Assembly (NCBI RefSeq): GCF_900115595.1
Contig: NZ_FOXA01000001.1
Coordinates: 310,001-374,000, forward strand
Length of the DNA stretch: 64,000 nucleotides
Origin: Tranquillimonas alkanivorans
Lineage (GTDB): Bacteria; Pseudomonadota; Alphaproteobacteria; Rhodobacterales; Rhodobacteraceae
Direction: 5' to 3'
Positions 50,757-59,620 of this stretch are shown here, one piece after another (the first letter of the stretch is position 1; every line of letters starts with the position of its first letter). Below the pieces are notes generated by a model, which searched no databases, was not told where the DNA came from, and worked only from the letters and a program-made list of their open reading frames with translations. The position numbers and the translations under genes were made by a program.

Positions 50757-52622
50757 TCACCCCCTCTCGTGAAAGAAGTCGTAGATCTTTTCGGCAAGGC
50801 CGGCGCTGATGCCGTCGACGGCCTTGAGGTCGGCGAGGTTGGCGCGGCTGACGGCCTTGGCGCTGCCGAAATGCGCCAGAAGCGCACGTTTGCGGGTGGC
50901 GCCGACGCCGGGGACCTCGTCGAGGGGCGTCGCGCCGACGGCCTTGGAGCGCTTCTGGCGATGGGCGCCGATGGCGAAGCGGTGGGCCTCGTCCCGCAGG
51001 CGCTGGACGAAATAGAGCACCGGGTCGTTGTGGCGCAGGGCGAAGGCGGGCTTGCCGGGGCGGTGGAACTCCTCCTTGCCGGCGTCACGGTCGATGCCCT
51101 TGGCCACGCCGACCATCGGGATGTCCTCGACCCCCATCTCGACCATGATCTCGTGCACTGCGCTGACCTGCCCTGCCCCGCCGTCGATCAGCAGAAGGTC
51201 GGGCCAGTTGCCCTGCTCGCGGTCCGGGTCCTCTTTCAGCAGGCGCTTGAAGCGGCGGGTCAGGACCTCTTTCATCATGCCGAAGTCGTCGCCCGGCGTC
51301 AGTTCGTCGCCGCGGATGTTGAACTTGCGGTACTGGTTCTTCATCAGCCCCTCGGGGCCGGCCACGATCATGCCGCCCACGGCGTTGGTGCCCTGGATGT
51401 GCGAGTTGTCGTAGACTTCGATCCGCTCGGGCGGCGCGTCGAGGTCGAACGCCTCGGCCAGCCCCTTGAGCAGCTTCGCCTGCGTCGCCGTTTCCGACAT
51501 CTTGCGGGCGAGGCTTTCGCGCGCGTTGCGCAGCGCGCCGGTGACCAGTTCGAACTTCTCGCCGCGCTTGGGGACCGCGATCTCGACCTTCCGCCCCGCC
51601 TTCTGTGACAGCGCGTCGGCCATGAGGTCGGCGTCGGGGATGTCGTCGGACAGGAGCACCATGCGCGGCGGCTCCTTGTCGTCGTAGAACTGGCCGAGGA
51701 AGCCCTGCATGACCTCGGCCGCGTCCGCGCCCGAGCCGGTCTTGGGATAGTAGTCGCGGTTGCCCCAGTTCTGGTTCGCGCGGATGAAGAATACCTGAAC
51801 GCAGGCCTGCCCGCCCTCCATGTGGAGCGCGATGACGTCGGCCTCGGCCACGCCCTGCGGGTTGATGCCCTGCGACGACTGCACCTGCGTCAGCGCGCGG
51901 ATACGGTCGCGCAGCGCGGCGGCGCGCTCGAACTCCATCGCCTCGCTCGCCTCTTCCATCTCTTTCGCAAGCTGGCCTTGCACGCGGGTGCTCTTGCCCT
52001 GCAGGAAACGTTCGGCGTCGGAGACCAGCGCGCCGTAGTCGGCGTCCGAGATGTAACCGACGCAGGGAGCCGAGCAGCGCTTGATCTGGTACAGCAGACA
52101 GGGGCGCGTACGGCTTTCGAACACCGAATCCGAGCAGTTGCGCAGCAGGAACACCTTTTGCAGCTGGTTCAGCGTGCGGTTCACCGCCCCGGCGCTGGCG
52201 AACGGGCCGTAATACGCGCCCTTCTCCTTCTTCGCGCCGCGGTGCTTCTTGATCTGCGGGAAGGCGTGGTCAGTGGTGACGTGGATGTTCGGGAACGACT
52301 TGTCGTCGCGCAGCAGCACGTTGTAGCGCGGCTTGAGCTGCTTGATGAGGTTCTGCTCGAGCAGCAGCGCCTCGGTCTCGGTTTTCGTCGTGAGGAACAT
52401 CATCGACGCGGTTTCCGAGATCATCCGCGCGATGCGCGGGCTGTGCCCGGCCGGACGGGCATAGTTCGACACCCGGTTCTTCAGGTTCCGCGCCTTGCCG
52501 ACATAGAGCACCGCGCCCATGGCATCGAGCATCCGGTAGACGCCCGGCGAGCTGTCGAGCGTTCTCAGATACGACTGGATGCAGGCGTGGCCGATGGGCC
52601 TGTCGGTGTCGGTGCTGCTCAT
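50757..52622 (-). CDS. uvrC: excinuclease ABC subunit C
   Basis: Makes both incisions in nucleotide excision repair. The 621-residue protein has the GIY-YIG nuclease domain ([20 protein letters not shown] at about residues 20-45), a cysteine cluster (NCSDSVF then [15 protein letters not shown] near 150-177) that matches the iron-sulfur ligands reported for UvrC, the UVR motif near 205-240, the RNase H-like C-terminal nuclease ([20 protein letters not shown] near 400 and [15 protein letters not shown] near 480), and tandem helix-hairpin-helix at the end. The start at 52622 has GAAGG about seven bases upstream. uvrB lies at the other end of this window. Confidence 0.96.
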   Translation of the reverse strand: MSSTDTDRPIGHACIQSYLRTLDSSPGVYRMLDAMGAVLYVGKARNLKNRVSNYARPAGHSPRIARMISETASMMFLTTKTETEALLLEQNLIKQLKPRYNVLLRDDKSFPNIHVTTDHAFPQIKKHRGAKKEKGAYYGPFASAGAVNRTLNQLQKVFLLRNCSDSVFESRTRPCLLYQIKRCSAPCVGYISDADYGALVSDAERFLQGKSTRVQGQLAKEMEEASEAMEFERAAALRDRIRALTQVQSSQGINPQGVAEADVIALHMEGGQACVQVFFIRANQNWGNRDYYPKTGSGADAAEVMQGFLGQFYDDKEPPRMVLLSDDIPDADLMADALSQKAGRKVEIAVPKRGEKFELVTGALRNARESLARKMSETATQAKLLKGLAEAFDLDAPPERIEVYDNSHIQGTNAVGGMIVAGPEGLMKNQYRKFNIRGDELTPGDDFGMMKEVLTRRFKRLLKEDPDREQGNWPDLLLIDGGAGQVSAVHEIMVEMGVEDIPMVGVAKGIDRDAGKEEFHRPGKPAFALRHNDPVLYFVQRLRDEAHRFAIGAHRQKRSKAVGATPLDEVPGVGATRKRALLAHFGSAKAVSRANLADLKAVDGISAGLAEKIYDFFHERG

Positions 52623-52930
52623 CCGCTGGCCTTCATGATTCCTTCACGATTCTCGGGGGGCTGCAATCATACGGGGTCTGCGGCAAGGGGAAACATGTCC
52701 ACCGTTTCTAGGGATAACTTTGCGGACAAAGTTTTGGTATCTGCGATTTTTCCTTGATTCAGCAGCGGCTCACCGGTCTGCCTACTTTTTAGGCAATTAC
52801 TTAAGCATCTGTTATTTCTGAACATTTTTTCAATCACCCGGACAAAATGCGAATTTCCGGAGGTCTGCACCGCCGCGCGGCCCGTCTCCGCGCAACGGTG
52901 CAAAACTTTCCGCAGGGGCGCGACGATCGT
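52623..52930. other. AT-rich intergenic region with hairpins upstream of uvrC
   Basis: A 308-nt gap clearly poorer in GC than its surroundings, notably 52710-52860. It holds an AACTTTG-CGGA-CAAAGTT hairpin (52716-52733) followed by TT, a TGCCTA-CTTTT-TAGGCA hairpin (52779-52795), and several T-runs. No frame there looks like protein. It probably carries the uvrC promoter and perhaps a small RNA; nothing more can be supported. Confidence 0.4.
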
Positions 52931-53716
52931 TTATTCCGGCCCCTGCACGTCGGGTGTCTTCCATCCCAGGTGCTGCCCGCCATCGGTGCACAAAAGCTGC
53001 CCCGTGACGCCGGGCGCGTCGATGAAGTAACCTAGCGCGCCGGTGATGTCGGCGGGGTTCGATCCGCGGCCCAGAACGGTGGCGGCGCGCTGCGCGGCGA
53101 AGTGCTGATCGCTCTGCCGCGCACCCTGCAGCGTCGGGCCGGGGCCGATGGCGTTCACGCGCACCTGCGGGGCCAGCGCCTGAGCCGCCGTCCGCGTCAA
53201 CGTCCACAGTCCCGCCTTGGCAAGCGTGTAGGTCATGAAGCCGGGCGTCAGCTTGCGCACCCGCTGGTCGATCATGTTGATGGCCAGCGCGCTGGCCAGC
53301 GGCTCTCCGGCCTCGTCGGTCTCGGCCTCGGGGGCCTGCGCGGCAAGCGTCTGGATCAGCACGAAGGGCGCGCGCAGATTGCTTTCCATGTGCCGGTCCC
53401 AGCTGTCGCGGGTGGCGCTGCGGATATCGTCCCAGTCGAAGATTGAAGCGTTGTTGACCAGCAGCGTCACCGGCCCGCCCAGCGCCTCGGCCGCGCGGGG
53501 CAGAAGGCCCTGCACCGCGTCCTCGTCCAGCAGGTCCGCCTGTAGCGCCTGCGCGGTGCGGCCCATGCCGCGGATGGTCTCGGCCACCTCCTCGGCGGCG
53601 TCGTCCGATCCGTTGTAGTGCACCGCGACGTCGAAGCCGCGGTCGCCCAGGTACAGCGCCATCGCCCGGCCGAGCCGTTTGCCCGCGCCCGTGACCAGTG
53701 CCCGCTTCTGTTTCAT
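52931..53716 (-). CDS. SDR-family oxidoreductase (pteridine-reductase/FolM-like)
   Basis: A 261-residue short-chain dehydrogenase. The cofactor loop is TGAGKRLGRAMALYL near 8, NNAS near 87, INMIDQR near 147 (Ser of the catalytic triad replaced in part), and the active-site YTLAKAGLW near 165. The KRLGRAMA variant of TGxxxGxG is typical of pteridine-reductase-like/FolM SDRs, so a dihydropterin substrate is possible. It lies upstream of uvrC across a 308-nt AT-rich gap and downstream of the Ca/Na antiporter. Confidence 0.85.
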   Translation of the reverse strand: MKQKRALVTGAGKRLGRAMALYLGDRGFDVAVHYNGSDDAAEEVAETIRGMGRTAQALQADLLDEDAVQGLLPRAAEALGGPVTLLVNNASIFDWDDIRSATRDSWDRHMESNLRAPFVLIQTLAAQAPEAETDEAGEPLASALAINMIDQRVRKLTPGFMTYTLAKAGLWTLTRTAAQALAPQVRVNAIGPGPTLQGARQSDQHFAAQRAATVLGRGSNPADITGALGYFIDAPGVTGQLLCTDGGQHLGWKTPDVQGPE

Positions 53717-53729
53717 GCCTGTCCTCGTG

Positions 53730-54683
53730 TCAGCTGATGATCAGCCAAAGGTAAGCGACGTAGAGCGCGGTCAAGATCACGCCCCAGGTCCGCGTCATGG
53801 TCCAGCCCCGCAGCACGAAGGGTCCCAGCAGCAGCGACGCGCCCAGCATCACCCACAAATCCAGCGTCAGGAATTCGCGCCCCACGGGGATCGTGCCCAC
53901 CAGGCTGGTGATGCCGATGATGGCCAGCAGGTTGAACATGTTCGACCCGATGACGTTGCCCAGCGCCACGTCGGCCTGCTTGCGCAGCGCGGCCATGACG
54001 GTCGTGGCAAGTTCGGGCAGCGAGGTGCCGATGGCCACCAGCGTCAGGCCGATCACCGTGTCGCTGACGCCGAAGCGCTGCGCGATGCTGGTCGAGGCGT
54101 CCACCAGCAGGTCCGCGCCCAGCGGCAGGCCGATCAGGCCCAGCACCAGGAAGATCAGGATCTTGGGCCACCGCATCTCGGGGTCGGCGCCCTCGACCTC
54201 TTCCTCCTCGACCGCGGCGGCCTTGCCGTTCTTTCGGTGGGCCAGCGCCTCGCGCGTCTGGTCGCCCAGGATCAGCGCCAGCGCCGCCAGAAGGACCAGC
54301 CCGTGCACCCAGGTGATCGGGCCCATAAAGCAGATACCGATGAACAGGACCGAGGCCAACAGCATGACCACGTAGCTCTTGGTCGTGTTGCACTCATCCG
54401 TCCTGAGCCCCGAGACGATGGCGGGAATCCCCAGCACCAGAAGGATGTTCGCGGTGTTCGAGCCCACGACGTTGCCCATGGCGATGCCCGGCGCATTCTC
54501 GAGCACGGCGCTGACGCCGATCAGAAGCTCGGGCGCCGAGGTGCCGAAGGCCACGACCGTCAGGCTGACCAGCAGCGCCGGCACGCCCAGGCGCAGCGAC
54601 ACGTTCACCGCGCCGCGCACCAGCGAATCGCCGGCCAAAAGGAGGATAACCAGGCCAAGGCCCGCCAGCAGGAAATCGGTCAT
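53730..54683 (-). CDS. calcium/sodium antiporter (CaCA family)
   Basis: A 317-residue inner-membrane exchanger with ten helices in two inverted repeats. The alpha-repeat motifs are VAFGTSAPELLIGVSAVLEN with GNVVGSNTANILLVLG in the first half, and VAIGTSLPELATTVMAALRK with GNVIGSNMFNLLAIIG in the second. The charged central loop (about 150-172, NGKAAAVEEEEVEGADPE) separates them. It exports calcium in exchange for sodium or protons. Neighbouring genes on the same strand are spaced by 3 to 13 nt. Confidence 0.93.
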   Translation of the reverse strand: MTDFLLAGLGLVILLLAGDSLVRGAVNVSLRLGVPALLVSLTVVAFGTSAPELLIGVSAVLENAPGIAMGNVVGSNTANILLVLGIPAIVSGLRTDECNTTKSYVVMLLASVLFIGICFMGPITWVHGLVLLAALALILGDQTREALAHRKNGKAAAVEEEEVEGADPEMRWPKILIFLVLGLIGLPLGADLLVDASTSIAQRFGVSDTVIGLTLVAIGTSLPELATTVMAALRKQADVALGNVIGSNMFNLLAIIGITSLVGTIPVGREFLTLDLWVMLGASLLLGPFVLRGWTMTRTWGVILTALYVAYLWLIIS

Positions 54684-54686
54684 GTG

Positions 54687-54851
54687 TCAGGTCTTGCTCT
54701 TGCCGCAGGCGCAGGGCCCCTTGCCGATGCGGTACCGTCCGCACCGGTCGCATTTCATCGATGTCAGCTTCTTCTGCCCGGGGAAGCGCAGACGGCCGAA
54801 CATGGCCAGCACCAGCATGGCGATCAGGAACAGGCTGACGATCTTGATCAT
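54687..54851 (-). CDS. small membrane protein with C-terminal zinc ribbon
   Basis: A 54-residue protein: one N-terminal helix (IKIVSLFLIAMLVLAMF), then a basic linker and a small Cys cluster MKCDRCGRYRIGKGPCACGK (CxxC and CxC) suited to bind one zinc. Such tiny membrane zinc-ribbon proteins are common in Rhodobacteraceae but uncharacterised. It is placed 4 nt after the S49 peptidase stop and 3 nt before the antiporter start, all on one strand. Confidence 0.75.
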   Translation of the reverse strand: MIKIVSLFLIAMLVLAMFGRLRFPGQKKLTSMKCDRCGRYRIGKGPCACGKSKT

Positions 54852-54855
54852 CACG

Positions 54856-55665
54856 TCACAGCCCGTACCGCGCGAAGCCGGCGCGATCCTCGATCTCGCC
54901 CAGCGCGCTGTGCAGCAGCCCCATGCCGAAGCGGCCCAGAAGCGGGCGGCGCTGCTGGTAGACGCTGAAGCGCACCTTGTCTCCAAAGCGTTCCTTCATT
55001 GTTGGGACGAGGTGGCCGATGCCGTCGATCAGCCCGACCTCGCGGGCCTGCTCGCCCACCCAGATCTCGCCGGTGAACAGGTCGTCGCGCGCGGCCAGCC
55101 GTGCCCCGCGCCGGTCGCGGACGTGGCGGATGAAGCCCGCGTGGATCTGCTCCTGCAATTCCTCCAGCCGGGCCACGTCGTCGGCCTTCTCGGGCTGGAA
55201 CGGGTCCAGCAGGCTCTTGGACTCGCCGGCGGTATAGACCCGCCGCTCGATCCCGTACCGATTGATGAACTTGTTGAAGCCGAACCCGGCCGAGATCACG
55301 CCGATCGAGCCCAGGATCGAGTTCTCGTCGGCCCAGATCTCGTCGGCCGCCGAGGCGATGTAGTAGCCGCCCGAGGCCGCCACGTCCTCGACGAAGGCCA
55401 GCACGGGCACCCGCTTCTCCTCGGCCAGCCGCCGGATGCGGCGCGAGATGAGAGAGGACTGCGCCGGGCTGCCACCCGGAGAGTTGATCAGCAGCGCCAC
55501 GGCCGCGGGCTTGCCGCGGCGGAAGGCCTTCTCGATCAGGGGGGCGAGCGTGGCGTCGTTCAGACGCCCCGGCCCACCGGTAGCGATCATGCCCTGCATA
55601 CGCAGGACGGCCACCATGGGCTGTTTTTTCACGAACGGAACGAAGCGCATCATGCCAAGCCACAT
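54856..55665 (-). CDS. S49-family signal-peptide peptidase-type protease (SohB/SppA-like)
   Basis: A Ser-Lys dyad protease of about 269 residues, the short bacterial form. VALLINSPGGSPAQSSLISR near 58 is the ClpP-like oxyanion region, FVEDVAASGGYYIASAADEI near 90 carries the nucleophile Ser, and GIERRVYTAGESKSLLDPF near 145 the general-base Lys. The N terminus MWLGMMRFVPFV is hydrophobic and may bind the membrane. ATG at 55665 is preferred; ATGs at 55653/55650 and TTG at 55689 are alternatives. The tRNA-Arg gene lies just upstream. Confidence 0.9.
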   Translation of the reverse strand: MWLGMMRFVPFVKKQPMVAVLRMQGMIATGGPGRLNDATLAPLIEKAFRRGKPAAVALLINSPGGSPAQSSLISRRIRRLAEEKRVPVLAFVEDVAASGGYYIASAADEIWADENSILGSIGVISAGFGFNKFINRYGIERRVYTAGESKSLLDPFQPEKADDVARLEELQEQIHAGFIRHVRDRRGARLAARDDLFTGEIWVGEQAREVGLIDGIGHLVPTMKERFGDKVRFSVYQQRRPLLGRFGMGLLHSALGEIEDRAGFARYGL

Positions 55666-55736
55666 AGACCGCCGCAGCGGCCGCAACAAGGCAGAGCCCT
55701 GCGCGACCCCGCCGGTGTCGCGGCGGAACAGCGGGT

Positions 55737-55813
55737 TGGCGACCCCGGAAGGACTCGAACCCTCAGCCTGGCGATTAGAAGTCGCCTGCTCTATCCAGTT
55801 GAGCTACGGGGCC
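55737..55813 (-). tRNA. tRNA-Arg (anticodon TCT)
   Basis: Minus-strand cloverleaf of 77 nt including an encoded CCA. Acceptor GGCCCCG pairs with CGGGGTC (one G-T), the D-arm contains GCTCAACTGGATAGAGC, the anticodon stem GGCGA/TCGCC encloses CTTCTAA with anticodon TCT, and the T-loop is GGTTCGAGTCC. It decodes AGA (and AGG by wobble), rare codons in this GC-rich genome. Confidence 0.95.
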
Positions 55814-55958
55814 TCCGGTGCGGGCGGACGCCGGTGTCCGCGCCACGCGGGCGGGACCGGTCCTGTTTGGCGCGGCGCGGCGCGAAAGGCAAGGGCGCGG
55901 GGCGGAACATCAACGGGGGCCGTCCGTTCTCCTCCTGACCTTCAGGAAGGAGATTCAG

Positions 55959-56498
55959 ATGCTTCGCACCACCGCATCGCTCGCCTGCGCCGCCACGCTC
56001 GGCGCCTCTGCCGCGTGGGGACAGGTGACGCTCGGGCTCGAGGCCGCGAAGGCCGAGATCCATGACAGCGACGGCACCTTCATCGGCACGCTCTACGTGC
56101 AACAGACGCCGTCGGGCGTGACGTCGCTGGTGCTTGCCGTCAACGGCATCCCCGAGGGCACGCACGGCGTTCATATCCACGAGGTCGGAGAATGCGAGCC
56201 CCCCGGCTTCGAGTCCGCCGGGGGCCACGTGGCTGACGGGCGCGAGCACGGCATCATGGTCGAGGGCGGGCCGCATCCGGGCGATCTGCCCAACGTGGTG
56301 GCCGGCGACGCGGGCATCGTGAACGTCGAGATGTTCAACCCGCGCCTGGACGTGAGCGACCACCTGTTCGACGAAGACGGCGCGGCGGTCGTCATCCATG
56401 CAGGGTCCGACGACTACACGACCCAGCCCGCCGGCGACAGCGGTCCGCGCATCGCGTGCGGCGTGATCACGCGCGAGGACACCGGCGAGCCGGAGTGA
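55959..56498 (+). CDS. sodC: copper/zinc superoxide dismutase
   Basis: Converts superoxide to hydrogen peroxide and oxygen in the periplasm. The 179-residue protein has a signal peptide (SLACAATLGASAAWG) and all metal ligands: copper by H72, H74, H90 and H147; zinc by H90, H97, H106 and D109; the intramolecular disulfide is C79-C167. AAGGAG lies seven bases before the ATG at 55959. It stands between a tRNA gene and the ABC transporter operon. Confidence 0.94.
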   Translation: MLRTTASLACAATLGASAAWGQVTLGLEAAKAEIHDSDGTFIGTLYVQQTPSGVTSLVLAVNGIPEGTHGVHIHEVGECEPPGFESAGGHVADGREHGIMVEGGPHPGDLPNVVAGDAGIVNVEMFNPRLDVSDHLFDEDGAAVVIHAGSDDYTTQPAGDSGPRIACGVITREDTGEPE

Positions 56499-56548
56499 TC
56501 CGGCCTGTCCGTGCGGCCCCGGATCCCGGATTGCCGTGCAGGCACAGG

Positions 56549-56563
56549 CGTCTAGGTTAGACG
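56549..56563. promoter_or_regulatory. inverted repeat in the leader of the betaine-type ABC operon
   Basis: CGTCTA-GGT-TAGACG, perfect 6-bp arms, 30 nt before the ATG of the substrate-binding protein. It could be an operator for a regulator of osmolyte uptake, or a small leader hairpin. No regulator gene is adjacent. Confidence 0.35.
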
Positions 56564-56592
56564 AAACACCGTTCTTCAGGAGCTGAGACACC

Positions 56593-57501
56593 ATGATCCG
56601 GACATCCCTTCTCGCCGCCGCGGGGCTCGCCGCCGGGCTCGCGGCCCCGGCGCAGGCCGACATCACCGTATCGTCCAAGATCGACACCGAGGGCGGGCTG
56701 CTGGGCAACATGATCGCCCTCGCGCTCGAGGATGCGGGCCTTCCCGTGGAGCGGCGGCTGCAACTGGGCGGCACGCAGGTCGTGCGCGAGGCTCTGCTGG
56801 CCGGGCAAATCGACATCTATCCCGAGTACACGGGCAACGCCGCATTCTTCTTCAACGAGGCCGACAGCGACGTCTGGAAGAACGCCGACGCCGCGCTCGA
56901 ACGCGCGCGTGAGCTGGACGCCGAGGCGAACGACGTGGTGTGGCTCGACTCCGCCCCGGCCAACAACACCTGGGCCATCGCCGTGACCGGCCCGGTGGCC
57001 GAGGAAAACGACCTGACCACCATGAGCGATTTCGGCGAGTGGGTGTCGAACGGCGGCGACGTGACGCTGGCGGCCTCGACCGAGTTCGTGTCCTCCCCCG
57101 CCGTGCTTCCGGCGATGGAGGAAACCTATGGCTTCGACCTGGGCGAGGATCAGACGGTGATCCTGTCGGGCGGCGACACGGCGGCGACGATCCAGGCGGC
57201 CGCGCGCGGCACGTCGGGCGTCAACGCCGCGATGGTCTATGGCACCGATGGGGGCGTGGGCGCCACGGGCCTTGTCGTGATGGAGGACGACGCGGGCGTG
57301 CAGCCGGTCTATGAGCCGACGCCGATCGTGCGGGCCGAGGTGCTGGACGAGTACCCGTCGATCCCCGACGTTCTGAACCCGATCTTCTCCGGGCTCGACA
57401 TGGCGACGCTTCAGAAGCTCAACGGCCGCATCCAGGTCGGTGGCGAACCGGCCGAGGCCGTGGCGCGCGATTACCTGACGCAGACCGGGGTGCTGGACTG
57501 A
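56593..57501 (+). CDS. glycine betaine/choline-type ABC transporter substrate-binding protein
   Basis: A 302-residue periplasmic binding protein with signal (LLAAAGLAAGLAAPAQAD). The pattern VSSKIDTEGGLLGNMIALAL, QLGGTQVVREALLAGQIDIY and PEYTGNAAFFF identifies the OpuAC/OsmF (YehZ) family for betaine or other quaternary ammonium osmolytes. It is first in a four-gene operon SBP-permease-ATPase-permease, the arrangement of OsmU/YehZYXW systems. Ribosome site AGGAG lies about 11 nt before the ATG. Confidence 0.9.
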   Translation: MIRTSLLAAAGLAAGLAAPAQADITVSSKIDTEGGLLGNMIALALEDAGLPVERRLQLGGTQVVREALLAGQIDIYPEYTGNAAFFFNEADSDVWKNADAALERARELDAEANDVVWLDSAPANNTWAIAVTGPVAEENDLTTMSDFGEWVSNGGDVTLAASTEFVSSPAVLPAMEETYGFDLGEDQTVILSGGDTAATIQAAARGTSGVNAAMVYGTDGGVGATGLVVMEDDAGVQPVYEPTPIVRAEVLDEYPSIPDVLNPIFSGLDMATLQKLNGRIQVGGEPAEAVARDYLTQTGVLD

Positions 57502-57638
57502 TTTCGACGCAGCCGTCTGTCGCGGGCCGGCTCCGGGGGCTGTCGCCTCCGGGGCTTCTTTTCGCGGCCCTTGGACTGGCGGCGCTGGCGCTGCCCTTCG
57601 CGACCCTGCGCGCGAACCGCATCGTTGCGGGCGACGCG

Positions 57639-58688
57639 GTGCCGGTCTGGGGTGTCGCCGGGCCCGTGACCACCGCGATCGCCCTGGCGGCGATGGTCGC
57701 GGGCGTCGCGCTGGGGCTTCAGGCGGCGCGGCCGTGGTGGCGACTGGGGGGCAGCCTTCTGGGTCTCGCGGGCCTCGTGCTGCTTCTGTCGCGCGGGGCC
57801 GGTGCGTTGCTGGTGGACGCGGGCGATCTGGCGCGCGTGTCGCCGGCGGCCGGGTTCTGGTGCCTGCTGCTGGTCTTCATGATGCTGATGGCCGACGCCC
57901 TGTCCGCGCTGCGGCCGGGCCCGCGACTGAGGCTGGGGCTTCTGGCGCTGTTCCTCGTGGGGCTGGCGGCACTGCTGGCCTCGGGGGCGCTGTCGGAGCT
58001 GTCGATCATGCAGGAGTATCGCGGCCGGGTCGCGGGCTTTCGCACCGCCGCCGCACGCCACGTCGCGCTGGCGCTCGGGTCGCTCGCCGCCGCCGCGGCC
58101 ATCGGCTTCCCGCTGGGCATCCTTTGTCACCGGCGGGCCCGGCTGCGGTCGCTCGCCATCCCGGTGCTGAGCTTCCTGCAAACAATCCCCTCGCTCGCCA
58201 TGTTCGGCATCATGATCCCGGTGCTGGCCTGGGTCGCGGCGACGGTGCCCGGCGCGCAGGAGATCGGCATCGCCGGCATCGGCTTCGCGCCCGCGTTCCT
58301 GGCGCTGCTGCTCTATTCGCTGCTGCCGGTGGTCGCCAACACCGTGGCCGGGCTCGACGCCGCGCCGCCCGCGGCGGTCGAGGCGGCGCGCGGCATGGGC
58401 ATGACTGACCGGCAGCGGTTGTGGAGCATCGAGCTGCCGCTGGCGCTGCCCGTCATCCTGGCGGGGCTGCGCATCGTGCTGGTGCAGAACGTGGGCCTTG
58501 CCGTCATCGCGGGCCTGATCGGCGGCGGCGGTTTCGGCACTTTCGTGTTCCAGGGGCTGAACCAGACCGCGACCGACCTGATCCTGCTGGGCGCGCTGCC
58601 GACCGTGGTGCTGGCGCTGGTCTCGGCCATCCTCATGGACATCCTGGTGGACTTCGCCCGCCGCACCCCGAAGCGAGAGAGCGCATGA
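57639..58688 (+). CDS. ABC transporter permease (OsmU/YehY-like), start uncertain
   Basis: An inner-membrane permease with about eight helices; the EAA-type loop is VEAARGMGMTDRQRLWSIEL near residue 250. The first canonical start after the SBP gene is GTG at 57639, but the open frame back to 57501 encodes LSPPGLLFAALGLAALALPF and then TLRANRIVAGDAVPVWG. This looks like the missing first helix and matches the N terminus expected for YehY-type permeases. The real start is thus probably a non-canonical codon (CTG 57498 or ATT 57501) overlapping the SBP stop. The 3' end overlaps the ATPase start (ATGA). Confidence 0.85.
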   Translation: MPVWGVAGPVTTAIALAAMVAGVALGLQAARPWWRLGGSLLGLAGLVLLLSRGAGALLVDAGDLARVSPAAGFWCLLLVFMMLMADALSALRPGPRLRLGLLALFLVGLAALLASGALSELSIMQEYRGRVAGFRTAAARHVALALGSLAAAAAIGFPLGILCHRRARLRSLAIPVLSFLQTIPSLAMFGIMIPVLAWVAATVPGAQEIGIAGIGFAPAFLALLLYSLLPVVANTVAGLDAAPPAAVEAARGMGMTDRQRLWSIELPLALPVILAGLRIVLVQNVGLAVIAGLIGGGGFGTFVFQGLNQTATDLILLGALPTVVLALVSAILMDILVDFARRTPKRESA

Positions 58689-59620
58689 TCGAGATCGACA
58701 GGATCACCAAGGTCTATGACGACACGACGGTCGTGGACGAGGTTTCCATGACCGTCGAGACCGGCACGATCACCGTGATCGTCGGCACCTCGGGGTCAGG
58801 CAAGACGACGCTTCTGCGGATGATCAACCGGCTGGTCGAGCCGAGCTCGGGCGAGGTGCGCATCAACGGCGAGGTCACGCGCGACATCCCCACGCACCTA
58901 CTGCGCCGCCGCATCGGCTATGCCATCCAGGGGCACGGCCTGTTCCCGCACCACACCGTCGCTCGCAACATCGCCGCCGTGCCGCGTCTGCTGGGCTGGC
59001 CGAAGGACAAGATCGCGCGGCGGGTGGACGAGCTTCTGACGCTGTTCGGGATGGAGCCCGCCGCCTTCCGCGACCGCTACCCGGCCGAGCTGTCGGGCGG
59101 GCAGCAGCAGCGCGTCGGCGTGGCGCGCGCGCTGGCCTCGCGCCCCGACCTTCTGCTGATGGACGAACCTTTTGGCGCGCTCGACCCGATCATCCGGGGC
59201 CGCGCGCAGGAGGATCTGCGCGCGATCCAGCAAAAGCTCGGATCGACCATCGTGCTGGTCACCCACGACATGGAGGAAGCGATCCGCTTGGGCGACCGCG
59301 TCGGCGTCATGGACGGCGGCCGGCTGGTGCAGCACGGCCCGCCGGAAGAGATCGTCGCCCGCCCCGCCAACGCCTTCGTCGCCGAGATGGTGGGCGATGC
59401 CGAGCGGCCGATGCGGCTTCTGTCGCTGATCCCCGTGCGCGGGCTGGTCGAGCCGGGCGCGGCCGGAGGCGACCCCGTGCCCGAGGGGGCGAGCCTGCGC
59501 GACGCCCTGTCCGCATGCCTGTGGACCGGGCGCGACGCGGTGCCGGTGGAGCGTGGCGGCGCGGTGGTCGGGCGCATCACGCTCGACGCGATCCGCGGGC
59601 GGGTGGAGCACCGGGCGTGA
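58685..59620 (+). CDS. ABC transporter ATP-binding protein (OsmU/YehX-like)
   Basis: A 311-residue ATPase that powers the osmolyte importer. Walker A is GTSGSGKTTLL near residue 35, Q-loop YAIQGHGLFPHHTV, signature LSGGQQQRVGVARAL near 138, Walker B LLLMDEPFGALDP near 158 and switch His in LVTHDMEEAIRL. A C-terminal extension of about 60 residues resembles a partial CBS domain (AVPVERGGAVVGRITLDAIR), often found in betaine transporters where it senses ionic strength. It is coupled to both neighbours by 4-nt overlaps. Confidence 0.93.
   Translation: MIEIDRITKVYDDTTVVDEVSMTVETGTITVIVGTSGSGKTTLLRMINRLVEPSSGEVRINGEVTRDIPTHLLRRRIGYAIQGHGLFPHHTVARNIAAVPRLLGWPKDKIARRVDELLTLFGMEPAAFRDRYPAELSGGQQQRVGVARALASRPDLLLMDEPFGALDPIIRGRAQEDLRAIQQKLGSTIVLVTHDMEEAIRLGDRVGVMDGGRLVQHGPPEEIVARPANAFVAEMVGDAERPMRLLSLIPVRGLVEPGAAGGDPVPEGASLRDALSACLWTGRDAVPVERGGAVVGRITLDAIRGRVEHRA

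Noticed and set aside
52709-52722. Possible DnaA box (TTATCCCTA on the minus strand)
   Set aside because: Only 7 of 9 positions match and there is no cluster of boxes, no dnaA, dnaN or parAB nearby; not an origin.
52667-52903. 78-codon minus-strand frame in the AT-rich gap upstream of uvrC
   Set aside because: No recognisable motif, no ribosome site, and it spans both hairpins; better explained as noncoding.
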